6,077 nucleotides of DNA from WGMK01 sp044359155 (GTDB lineage Bacteria > Hydrogenedentota > Hydrogenedentia > Hydrogenedentales > JAEUWI01). Numbering within the stretch: the stretch's first letter is position 1; each line of letters begins with the position of its first letter. Made by a program: the position numbers and the translations under genes. The DNA lies in assembly GCA_044359155.1 (NCBI GenBank), contig JBIKMR010000262.1, positions 1 to 6,077 of the forward strand. The letters run 5' to 3'. Below the pieces are notes generated by a model that saw only the letters and a list, made by a program, of their open reading frames with translations, was not told the origin of the DNA and did no database searches. Shown one piece after another: positions 1 through 5,515 of the stretch.

Positions 1-69
1 ACACAGTGGCGCCACCAAGGCGGCAAGCATCAAGGTGCGCATCCAGCGCTGCCGCAACTGGCTCAGCAC
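1..69 (-). CDS. Start of a third operon gene (partial), signal-like N-terminus
   Basis: Only the first 23 codons lie in the window, running off the left edge. Reading from a GTG at 67-69 gives a basic stretch (LRQRW, with RT following) and then a hydrophobic run LMLAALVAPL, as in a signal peptide or membrane anchor. An ATG at 40-42 in the same frame is an equally plausible start (MRTLMLAALVAPLC). The GTG lies 13 nt after the stop of the preceding gene, so this would be the third gene of the minus-strand operon. No clear ribosome binding site is seen before either start. The product is not recognised. The final Cys is preceded by PL, which does not fit a lipobox. The call rests on position and the hydrophobic segment only; a chance open frame of this length cannot be excluded. 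Confidence 0.4.
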   Translation of the reverse strand, partial: MLSQLRQRWMRTLMLAALVAPLC

Positions 70-82
70 CCAAGCAGCCGCG

Positions 83-532
83 TCAGCGCGAGTATTTCTT
101 GTAGGCTTCATCGGATACGCCATGGCCGTGGTCCTCGAAATATTGGTACGCGTTGTAGATATGATCGGGGTGTGACATCTTTGCAAAGTCGGTCTCGCGC
201 CAGGCACCGTCCGTGAGATCGAAGAAGCGTTCCAGGCCAATGAAGGAGTTCATTTCAACGTCCCCCTTCTTGCGCGAGTAGAAGCGAATCACCCCCCAGT
301 CTTTTCCGAATATATAATTGGTCTTGCCAGACTGCACATCCGCGAGCCACTCATGCTCGTCCTGGTTCAGGCCCTTGTAGAACTCGTCGACAAGCGGTGT
401 GACTTGGGACTCGAGCAGCGCCCGATTGCCTTGGATGTCGGTCCACGTATAGGCGAAATAAGCAACTAACCCAGCAAGCAGGGCAATGGTAATGGCGATG
501 TCCCTTGGGCTGGTCTTTAGGTTGATGGCCAT
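83..532 (-). CDS. Membrane-anchored protein of unknown function, 149 aa
   Basis: I do not recognise the family. The ATG at 532 is chosen because AGGGGA lies 8 nt upstream and because it gives an N-terminal signal anchor. A longer open frame reaches to 697 but runs through the upstream gene. Residues 1-10 are basic and polar, and residues 11-29 form one hydrophobic membrane segment (IAITIALLAGLVAYFAY). The remaining ~120 residues are soluble, acidic and aromatic-rich, probably outside the cytoplasm. They contain a Trp/Tyr-rich middle (KDWGVIRFYSRKKGD, 78-91) and a C-terminal part with scattered histidines (H60, H121, H124, H135, H137, including HPDH and HGH). The gene follows the His-rich gene by 16 nt, so the two are very probably co-transcribed from the promoter at 1087-1115. 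A role in metal handling is inferred from that neighbour and promoter, not from this sequence. Confidence 0.75.
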   Translation of the reverse strand: MAINLKTSPRDIAITIALLAGLVAYFAYTWTDIQGNRALLESQVTPLVDEFYKGLNQDEHEWLADVQSGKTNYIFGKDWGVIRFYSRKKGDVEMNSFIGLERFFDLTDGAWRETDFAKMSHPDHIYNAYQYFEDHGHGVSDEAYKKYSR

Positions 533-540
533 GTCTTTCG

Positions 541-546
541 TCCCCT
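541..546 (-). promoter_or_regulatory. Ribosome binding site deciding the start at 532
   Basis: AGGGGA on the minus strand sits 8 nt before the ATG at 530-532, in the gap between two operon genes. It supports this ATG over in-frame starts further upstream, which would lie inside the preceding gene. Confidence 0.7.
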
Positions 547-548
547 GT

Positions 549-1052
549 TCAGTGTCCCAGTTCATTGCCTTCGGGAAAGCGGGTTTCGATTGGAGGTATC
601 TTTCCACCCCGGAAAGCCAGCTCCCCAATCCGCACCTCGAAGCGATCCTTGTCGACCAAGGCTGGGAATACCGTGCTGAATTCAGAGGTGTCTCCAACCG
701 TCTCGCCTGTCAATGGGTTGGCGCGTGCCGACAGCATTAAGGGCTGCCATTCCTCGTCTGGGGAGAATCGCACCCCGATCTCCAGCGTTGGCATTACCAA
801 GCGCACGGGGTGCTCGGCGTGGCCATCCAGCAGGTAGGCGGTAAGGCGGCCCGTTACGGAATCAAGAAGCAATTCGACATGGCCAACATGATCGCCGAAT
901 ACAATCAATGTTCCACCATGCGGCGCGGTATGGGCGTGGCCCTGTTCCTTAATGAAGGTCTCGTAGCTGCTGCCCGTGAAATACAAGTAGGCAATGAAAC
1001 TGCTAAGGCCAAGCAGTGCCACGAGGAGCAAGGGTATTTTTCTAAAGCTCAT
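549..1052 (-). CDS. Membrane-anchored, His-rich, putative metal-binding protein, 167 aa
   Basis: This is a small anchored protein, predicted to sit on the outer face of the cytoplasmic membrane. The start MSFRKIP is followed by a hydrophobic segment (about residues 7-26, LLLVALLGLSSFIAYLYF). After a short linker comes a histidine cluster, GHAHTAPHGG (38-47), then GDHVGHVELLLD (53-64) and YLLDGHAEHPV (73-83). The remainder is beta-rich-looking and ends in GH. The pattern of PHGG, then an acidic/His stretch, then a YxLDGHAEHPV-like motif recalls small periplasmic proteins found beside metal transport genes; I know no reaction for them. Metal binding through the His clusters is an inference, strengthened by a Fur-family-type operator in the promoter. 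The start at 1052 is preferred although its ribosome binding site is weak. The upstream TTG at 1115 would put the -35 and -10 elements inside the coding region. This is probably the first gene of the operon. Confidence 0.78.
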   Translation of the reverse strand: MSFRKIPLLLVALLGLSSFIAYLYFTGSSYETFIKEQGHAHTAPHGGTLIVFGDHVGHVELLLDSVTGRLTAYLLDGHAEHPVRLVMPTLEIGVRFSPDEEWQPLMLSARANPLTGETVGDTSEFSTVFPALVDKDRFEVRIGELAFRGGKIPPIETRFPEGNELGH

Positions 1053-1086
1053 TGCACGACGGCCCAGATGGAAATTAGAGAACTGG

Positions 1087-1115
1087 ATTATATGATAACA
1101 AGTTATCATTTTCAA
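1087..1115 (-). promoter_or_regulatory. Sigma70-type promoter of the metal-binding-protein operon
   Basis: On the minus strand, TTGAAA (1110-1115) and a perfect TATAAT (1087-1092) are separated by exactly 17 bp. Transcription should begin near 1079-1081, giving a leader of about 28 nt before the ATG at 1052. It lies about 40 nt beyond the ispA stop, so the small operon can be transcribed independently of xseA-xseB-ispA. I see no terminator between ispA and this promoter, so some read-through is possible. Confidence 0.8.
1092..1109. promoter_or_regulatory. Fur/Zur-family-type operator inside the promoter spacer
   Basis: ATGATAAC and GTTATCAT form a perfect inverted repeat of 8-bp arms around a 2-bp centre. 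It fills almost the whole -35/-10 spacer and touches the -10, an ideal place for repression. The half-site TGATAA matches the core of Fur-family boxes (Fur 7-1-7 TGATAAT-n-ATTATCA and related Zur boxes), though the centre here is 2 bp rather than 1. A second, imperfect copy (AATAAC, 4 nt, ATTATC) lies at 1114-1129. Its centre is 21 bp away, two helical turns, and it overlaps the -35. Which metal regulator binds cannot be read from the site. The His-rich product argues for a metal, perhaps zinc. Confidence 0.65.
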
Positions 1116-1156
1116 TAACGAAAATTATCCTGCTGACACTCTGTGCCTAGTCAAGA

Positions 1157-2026
1157 TTACTTGTCACGCTCGATGATGTAGGTGGCAAGTGCGCGCAGGG
1201 AGGCAGCGCGCGTTGGGTCAAAGGGAGCAAGCGCATCGATGGCCTCGTCTATCGCCTCGTTGGCCAAGCGGCGGCTTTCGTCAATCCCCACCAGCACGGG
1301 GTAGGTAACTTTGTGCGACTTGGCGTCGCTGCCCACGGGCTTGCCAATGTCGGCCTCGACCCCGACGATGTCGAGTACGTCGTCTGCAATCTGAAAGGCC
1401 AGGCCGATGGCTTCGCCGTATCGGGTCAGCGCGTCGAGCTGGGCAGCGTCCGCCCCGCCGAGCATCGCGCCGGTGCGCACGGAACAGCGAATCAACGCCC
1501 CCGTCTTTGCGCGGTGGATGGCTTGCAGCCCCGCAAGGTCCACGGGGTTCTCTTCGGCTTCGAGGTCGAGTATCTGCCCGCCTGCCATGCCGTTGACGCC
1601 GGAGGCGCGGGCCACTTCCCGGATCACGTCCGTGCGGCCCGTGTCGGCCAGCACGTCGAAGGCCATGGTCATCAAGGTATCGCCCGCAAGGATCGCCGTC
1701 GCTTCGCCGAACTTCACGTGGCAGGTGGGCATACCGCGCCGCAGGTCGTCGTCGTCCATCGCAGGCAAGTCGTCGTGGATGAGGGAATAGGTGTGGATCA
1801 TCTCAATGGCGCAGGCGGCAGGCAGCGCCGGGGCGTCGTCTCCACAGATCAGCTCGCACGCGCCAAAGGCCAGCGCCGGGCGCAGGCGCTTACCGCCCGC
1901 GAAGAGGCTATATGCCATGGCCTCGACCAGCAACGGCGGTGCGCCCGCCCAAGTGTTTACGATGGTGCGCAGGGCAGCCTCGACCCGCAGGGCCTTGGCT
2001 TCGAGAAAGGAGTCTGCCTCGCTCAA
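1157..2026 (-). CDS. ispA: Polyprenyl synthetase, farnesyl-diphosphate-synthase type
   Basis: This enzyme condenses isopentenyl diphosphate with dimethylallyl and then geranyl diphosphate to give farnesyl diphosphate in the cytoplasm. Farnesyl diphosphate is the precursor of undecaprenyl carriers and quinone side chains. At 289 aa it is close to the usual ~300. Visible motifs are GGKRLRP (44-50), the first aspartate-rich motif DDLPAMD (85-91, DDx4D) followed by DDDLRRG, GGQ (149-151), KTG (174-176), the second motif DDVLD (215-219), and DIGKPVGSDAKSHKVTYP (226-243) with its lysines. A Tyr five residues before the first motif (HTYSLIHDD) and the two-residue insertion match E. coli-type farnesyl synthase. 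Geranylgeranyl synthase activity is possible but less likely. The start is a TTG that overlaps the xseB stop (TTGA), with no strong ribosome binding site, suggesting translational coupling. The next ATG would remove the N-terminal helix. Confidence 0.93.
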   Translation of the reverse strand: MSEADSFLEAKALRVEAALRTIVNTWAGAPPLLVEAMAYSLFAGGKRLRPALAFGACELICGDDAPALPAACAIEMIHTYSLIHDDLPAMDDDDLRRGMPTCHVKFGEATAILAGDTLMTMAFDVLADTGRTDVIREVARASGVNGMAGGQILDLEAEENPVDLAGLQAIHRAKTGALIRCSVRTGAMLGGADAAQLDALTRYGEAIGLAFQIADDVLDIVGVEADIGKPVGSDAKSHKVTYPVLVGIDESRRLANEAIDEAIDALAPFDPTRAASLRALATYIIERDK

Positions 2027-2400
2027 AACGGCAACTCGTCTTCTTCGTAGCTGGGGGCCGTGTCGCGGGTGGGCGCAGGCGCAGGCTTTGCGGCAGGGGC
2101 AGCAGCAGGTTTCGCCGCGCGCGGCTTTTCCGCAGGGGCTTCCTCGGGCGGCGCGTCCTCGTCAAAAGGCACCGCCTCCAGCGAGCCGTCCGCCTTTTTC
2201 ACCAGCATCTCGATCTTCTTCTCCGCCTCGCTCAGGGCTTTCTCGCACCGGCGAGCAAGTGTCACCCCCTCCTCGAAACGCTTCAGCGAATCGTCCAGAC
2301 TTAGGCCGCCCTCTTCGAGCGCCTCGACAATCTGTTCCAGCTGCTCAAGGTCGCCCTCGAAACCGGGCTTCGTGTCTGAATCTGCTTTAGGCTTGGCCAT
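2023..2400 (-). CDS. xseB: Exonuclease VII small subunit with long C-terminal tail
   Basis: This is the small subunit of exonuclease VII, which with XseA degrades single-stranded DNA processively from both ends into oligonucleotides. The conserved helical-hairpin core spans about residues 14-67 (FEGDLEQLEQIVEALEEG, LSLDDSLKRFEEGVTLARRCEKALSEAEKKIEML read as consecutive segments). At 125 aa it is much longer than the ~80 aa of E. coli XseB. The extra part (78-125) is a low-complexity linker of Ala, Pro, Lys and Glu, probably disordered, ending in SYEEDELPF. That acidic end with a terminal Pro-Phe closely resembles the SSB C-terminal tip (DDDIPF in E. coli). The start has a strong AGGAGG site. 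The gene overlaps the xseA end by 14 nt and the ispA start by 4 nt, so all three are one coupled operon. The core assignment is firm; what the tail does is open. Confidence 0.93.
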   Translation of the reverse strand: MAKPKADSDTKPGFEGDLEQLEQIVEALEEGGLSLDDSLKRFEEGVTLARRCEKALSEAEKKIEMLVKKADGSLEAVPFDEDAPPEEAPAEKPRAAKPAAAPAAKPAPAPTRDTAPSYEEDELPF

Positions 2401-3745
2401 CGTGGGCCTCCTCTATGGTTGCTATCTTTGCCGTTGCGCTGCCGCGTGCGAAGCGCAGCCGCACCGAATCGCCGGGGCGCAGCGTGGCTGCGTCGCGCAC
2501 GAGCACGTGCTCGGGTTCTTTCCATGTCAGCCCATAGCCCCGGCCCAATATGGCCAGCGGGCTGAGGGCGTGCAGCTTGCCCGCCGCCCCTTCCAGCCGC
2601 GCGCGCTGCACCCCGCTCAACTGCTTGCCCGAGCGCAGCAGCGAACCGCGCAGACTGGCCAGCCGTTCGTGCGCGCGCTCGACGCGCTTCGCCGGGGACA
2701 CATATTTCAACGCGCGTGCGGCGTGCTCCCAACGGGTGCGGTAGTCTTGCACGCGCGAGCGCAGACTTTCCTCCAGCCGCATGTTCACCTCGTCCAGTGC
2801 CTGTCGCTGTTGGCGGAGCAGGTCTTCCGGGCGGCGAAACACAAAGCTGCCACGCGCGGAATCCAGCCGATGGCGCAGGCGTTCCGCCTTGCGGCCCAGC
2901 GCCTCGGCCAGTCGACGACGATACGCAGCCACCGCGTCGGCCAGGGCCTGCCGCTCGCGCACCACCAGCTCTGCCGCCGCCGAAGGTGTAGGCGCGCGCA
3001 GGTCTGCCGCGAAATCGGTGAGTGAAAAATCTATCTCGTGGCCCACGGCGCTGATGATGGGGGTCTTCGCCTCGAACACCGCCCGCACCACGGGCTCCTC
3101 GTTGAAGGGCCACAAGTCTTCCAGCGAGCCACCGCCGCGCCCGACGATCATTACGTCCACGCCCCATGCGTCCAGCGCGCGGATGCCTGCCGCAATCTCG
3201 GCTGCCGCCTCCGTGCCTTGCACGCGGGCGGGGTGGAGAATCACATGCACGTTGGCGAAGCGCCGACCCAGCACGTTGAGGATGTCGCGTATAGCTGCGC
3301 CCGTGGGCGAGGTGACTATGCCGATGCGCTTCGGCAACAGCGGCAGTGGCTTCTTGTGGGCCTCGTCAAACAGGCCCTCGTCCGACAGCTTCTTCTTCAG
3401 CTTCTCAAAGGCCAACTGAAGCGCGCCCATGCCGCGCGGCTGCATGTCGTCGATGACTATCTGGTAGTTGCCGCGCCGTTCGTAAACCGTGACCGAGCCG
3501 TGCGCCAGAATCTCCAGCCCCGCCTCGGGCGTAAAGCGCACGCGGTCCAGCTTGCCCTTGAACATCACCGCGTCGATCTGGCTGTCCGAGTCTTTCAACG
3601 TGAAATAGGCGTGGCCCGACGCGGCCAGCTTCCAGTTGGATATTTCACCGCTCACCCACACCCCCCCCACCTGCCCCTCAATCAGCGCCTTGATGCGCCG
3701 GGTGAGCTGCGATACGGACCAGATTTCTGCGGAGGGGTCGGACAT
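2387..3745 (-). CDS. xseA: Exonuclease VII large (catalytic) subunit
   Basis: This is the catalytic subunit of exonuclease VII, a cytoplasmic single-strand-specific nuclease in repair and recombination. From the ATG at 3745 it is 452 aa, against 456 in E. coli. In order: an N-terminal OB-fold DNA-binding domain (about 1-105, with GVWVSGEISNW and SGHAYFTLKD), the catalytic domain with IGIVTSPTGAAIRDIL (141-156, Asp at 154), GRGGGSLEDLW (202-212) and SAVGHEIDFSLTDFAADLRAPTPSAAAE (232-259, within which the two Asp/Glu-type acidic residues are kept). Then follow a long Arg/Glu-rich coiled-coil region (~260-385) and the C-terminal motif LSPLAILGRGYGL (394-406). The frame is open 18 codons further upstream, but that stretch is unlike the family. 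No ribosome binding site precedes the chosen ATG. A run of eight G (minus strand; 3661-3668) lies early in the gene, with the frame intact. Confidence 0.95.
   Translation of the reverse strand: MSDPSAEIWSVSQLTRRIKALIEGQVGGVWVSGEISNWKLAASGHAYFTLKDSDSQIDAVMFKGKLDRVRFTPEAGLEILAHGSVTVYERRGNYQIVIDDMQPRGMGALQLAFEKLKKKLSDEGLFDEAHKKPLPLLPKRIGIVTSPTGAAIRDILNVLGRRFANVHVILHPARVQGTEAAAEIAAGIRALDAWGVDVMIVGRGGGSLEDLWPFNEEPVVRAVFEAKTPIISAVGHEIDFSLTDFAADLRAPTPSAAAELVVRERQALADAVAAYRRRLAEALGRKAERLRHRLDSARGSFVFRRPEDLLRQQRQALDEVNMRLEESLRSRVQDYRTRWEHAARALKYVSPAKRVERAHERLASLRGSLLRSGKQLSGVQRARLEGAAGKLHALSPLAILGRGYGLTWKEPEHVLVRDAATLRPGDSVRLRFARGSATAKIATIEEAHDGQA
2407..2412 (-). promoter_or_regulatory. Strong ribosome binding site of xseB
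   Basis: AGGAGG (minus strand) lies 6 nt before the xseB ATG at 2398-2400, inside the last codons of xseA. It fixes the xseB start and shows that xseB has its own strong initiation signal, unlike xseA and ispA. That fits the excess of small over large subunits in exonuclease VII complexes. Confidence 0.85.
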
Positions 3746-3888
3746 GGCAGGAATTGTAACGACCCGCCCGGGGTCTCTGCGACTTGTCCCCCACCCCACA
3801 CGGGAAGGTCGATCTCTTGGGGGCGGGCTTTCTACAATGGGAGGCGCTCATCTACAAGAAAGGACGAAGCAGAAATCTCACCCGAGTC

Positions 3889-3913
3889 AACTATCCGGAA
3901 ATTCCGGATAGTT
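3889..3913. promoter_or_regulatory. Perfect 25-bp palindrome, probable operator upstream of xylB
   Basis: AACTATCCGGAA and TTCCGGATAGTT are exact inverted repeats of 12 nt around a single A. A 1-nt centre is too tight for a normal terminator loop and no T tract follows, so a dimeric protein binding site on DNA is the better reading. It lies 75 nt before xylB and downstream of the best -10 candidate, a roadblock-type position. I do not recognise the binding protein. A sugar-responsive repressor would suit the neighbouring kinase, but that is inference. Confidence 0.6.
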
Positions 3914-3930
3914 CAATGTTCCAAGTAGTG

Positions 3931-3959
3931 GCGACGGGCGTCTCGCCCGCCGCGTTTTT
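3931..3959 (+). terminator. Terminator-like hairpin with T5 in the xylB leader
   Basis: CGGGCG (3935-3940) and CGCCCG (3944-3949) pair perfectly around TCT. The stem extends past one A-C mismatch by GCG/CGC (3931-3933, 3951-3953), and GTTTTT follows (3954-3959). This has the form of an intrinsic terminator on the plus strand, only 29 nt before the xylB ATG. It may be an attenuator of xylB, or a GC-rich dispersed palindromic repeat that happens to be followed by T residues. Confidence 0.5.
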
Positions 3960-3974
3960 GAATATGCGATTACC

Positions 3975-3980
3975 GAAGGG
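3975..3980 (+). promoter_or_regulatory. Ribosome binding site of xylB
   Basis: GAAGGG followed by A lies 8 nt before the ATG at 3989 and fixes that start. It lies outside the upstream hairpin and so is not obviously sequestered by it. Confidence 0.7.
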
Positions 3981-3988
3981 AATTCTTC

Positions 3989-5512
3989 ATGAGCGTCGTT
4001 ATAGGACTCGATGTAGGCACCAGCGGCACAAAGGCAATTGCGATGGACGAGCGCGGGGCGCTGTTGGCCAGCGCGCTGGTGGAGTATCCGCTGCACAGCC
4101 CCAAGCCAAACTGGGCAGAGCAGGACCCGGCGGACTGGGCGCGCGCGGCGCATGAAGCGCTGGCGCAACTGGCGGCCAAGATTAACGTGGCGGAGGTGAA
4201 GGGCATCGGCCTGACCGGCCAAATGCACGGGTCGGTGTTTCTGGATGCGGACAACGAAGTAATTCGCCCCGCGCTGCTTTGGTGCGACCAGCGAACTGCG
4301 GCGCAGTGCGACGCGATCACCAGTAAGGTAGGCGCGGAGCGGCTCATCGAGATGGTGTCCAACCCCGCGCTTACGGGCTTCACCGCGCCAAAAATTCTCT
4401 GGCTGCGCGACGAGGAACCCGCGCACTATGAGCGCGTGCGCAAGGTGCTGCTGCCTAAGGACTACATCCGCTGGGTCCTCACCGGCGAATACGCCACCGA
4501 CGTGTCCGACGCATCCGGCACCTTGCTGCTCGATGTGAAGAACCGTTGCTGGCACAAGGGCTTGCTCACCGAATTGGATATCGATCCCAGCTTCTTGCCC
4601 CCCACTTTCGAGGGCACCGAGGTGACCGGTACGCTGTCTGCTGCTGCCGCCGCCAAGACCGGCCTGCCCGCAGGCATTCCCGTGGTGGCGGGCGGGGGAG
4701 ACCAGGCTGCGGGCGGCGTGGGCTGCGGCATTGTCAGCGGCGGCGTGGTGTCCGCATCTATGGGCACCAGCGGCGTGGTCTTCGCGTTTTCCGAGCATGT
4801 ACACACCGACCCGCAAGGCCGCGTGCATACCTTCTGCCATGCCGTGCCCGGCAAGTGGCACGTGATGGGCGTGATGCTCAGCGCGGGCGGCGCGTTGCGC
4901 TGGTATCGAGACACCCTCGCGCACGAAGAAATCGCGCGCGGCAAGGCCGAGGGCAAAGACCCCTACGAGTACATCACTGCCGGCGCCGCAGAAATCCCCA
5001 TTGGTAGCGAAGGCCTCACCTTCCTGCCCTACCTCACCGGCGAACGCACGCCGCACAAAGACCCCCACGCCAAGGGAGCGTTCATCGGCCTGAGCCTGCG
5101 CCACACCAAGGCCCACATGGCCCGCGCCGTGCTCGAGGGCGTGGCCTTTGGAATGCGCGACAGCGTCGAGATCATCCGGGGCATGGGCATTCCCGTGACC
5201 GAAGTGCGGGCATCGGGCGGCGGCGCGCGCAGCGCCGTGTGGAAGCAGATACTCGCAGACACCAGCCGCGCCCCCATGGTCACCATCAACGTGGACGAAG
5301 GTCCCAGCTACGGCGCGGCCATCCTCGCCAGCGTGGCGGCAGGGCTATACACCAACGTCGAGGAAGCCTGCGCCGCCATCATCCGAGAGACCGGCAGGGT
5401 AGGCCACGACGAGATCCGCGCCGCCGCTTACGACCCGTGGTTCGGGGAATTCCAGCAGGCCTACCAGGCGCTTGCGCCCCTCTATAAGCGCACCGCCGCG
5501 TTGCTGTCCTAA
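3989..5512 (+). CDS. xylB: Xylulokinase-type FGGY carbohydrate kinase
   Basis: This enzyme phosphorylates D-xylulose with ATP to D-xylulose 5-phosphate, which feeds the pentose phosphate pathway. It is 507 aa, close to the ~485-500 of the family. Visible features are the N-terminal phosphate-binding loop GLDVGTSGTKA (6-16), TGQMHG (76-81), typical of xylulokinases, LLWCDQR (96-102), FGGY signature 1 (about 130-142, FTAPKILWLRDE), the catalytic-base motif GGGDQ with Asp238, the SMGTSG loop (257-262), FGGY signature 2 (363-383, GAFIGLSLRH through AVLE), and the ATP-site ASGGGAR (408-414). All key residues are present. No xylose isomerase or transporter gene lies in the window, so the natural substrate could be a related ketose or polyol; the GQMHG motif favours xylulose. 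A palindrome and a hairpin upstream suggest regulation. The next gene starts 3 nt after the stop. Confidence 0.92.
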   Translation: MSVVIGLDVGTSGTKAIAMDERGALLASALVEYPLHSPKPNWAEQDPADWARAAHEALAQLAAKINVAEVKGIGLTGQMHGSVFLDADNEVIRPALLWCDQRTAAQCDAITSKVGAERLIEMVSNPALTGFTAPKILWLRDEEPAHYERVRKVLLPKDYIRWVLTGEYATDVSDASGTLLLDVKNRCWHKGLLTELDIDPSFLPPTFEGTEVTGTLSAAAAAKTGLPAGIPVVAGGGDQAAGGVGCGIVSGGVVSASMGTSGVVFAFSEHVHTDPQGRVHTFCHAVPGKWHVMGVMLSAGGALRWYRDTLAHEEIARGKAEGKDPYEYITAGAAEIPIGSEGLTFLPYLTGERTPHKDPHAKGAFIGLSLRHTKAHMARAVLEGVAFGMRDSVEIIRGMGIPVTEVRASGGGARSAVWKQILADTSRAPMVTINVDEGPSYGAAILASVAAGLYTNVEEACAAIIRETGRVGHDEIRAAAYDPWFGEFQQAYQALAPLYKRTAALLS

Positions 5513-5515
5513 GCC

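Larger units (their letters stand above)
3746..3988. other. Divergent intergenic region between xseA and xylB
   Basis: These 243 nt must hold the start signals of both operons. For xseA, a TACAAT (minus strand, 3753-3758) ends only 7 nt before the ATG and has no convincing -35 partner. If it is real, the xseA transcript would be leaderless, which agrees with the lack of a ribosome binding site. For xylB, a TACAAT (plus strand, 3833-3838) is the best -10 candidate, again with a poor -35. It would give a leader of about 145 nt that contains the palindrome at 3889-3913 and the hairpin at 3931-3959. The heptamer TCTACAA occurs twice, at 3831 and 3851. I see no small gene with a start and ribosome binding site here. 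Confidence 0.4.

Noticed and set aside
2..178. Plus-strand open frame with a hydrophobic stretch at the left edge
   Set aside because: It is antisense to the well-supported 83-532 gene and has no visible start signal; the hydrophobic residues arise from reading the reverse strand.
533..697. Longer N-terminus for the 83-532 gene (start at 697)
   Set aside because: It would overlap the upstream His-rich gene by about 150 nt and hide the signal anchor. The ATG at 532 has a good ribosome binding site and starts just before the membrane segment.
1053..1115. Longer N-terminus for the His-rich protein from a TTG at 1115
   Set aside because: The extra 21 codons are the -35, operator and -10 themselves, and the ATG at 1052 leads directly into the membrane segment.
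1116..1156. Terminator after ispA
   Set aside because: No inverted repeat with a T tract is present on the minus strand; only the promoter and operator of the next operon follow.
3746..3799. Longer XseA with 18 extra residues
   Set aside because: The extra residues do not resemble the family N-terminus, while the ATG at 3745 places the conserved W-S-V-S-Q-L segment at the usual distance from the start.
2060..3928. Several plus-strand open frames opposite xseA and xseB
   Set aside because: Rich in Arg, Ala, Ser and Pro with no recognisable domain; mirror images of the coding frames on the minus strand.
3918..4155. Leader peptide beginning at the ATG at 3916, upstream of xylB
   Set aside because: No ribosome binding site, and the frame runs on far into xylB in the wrong phase rather than ending as a short leader peptide.
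3887..5116. Long minus-strand open frame opposite xylB
   Set aside because: It is antisense to a gene with all FGGY kinase motifs; its composition is a by-product of high-GC codon use.
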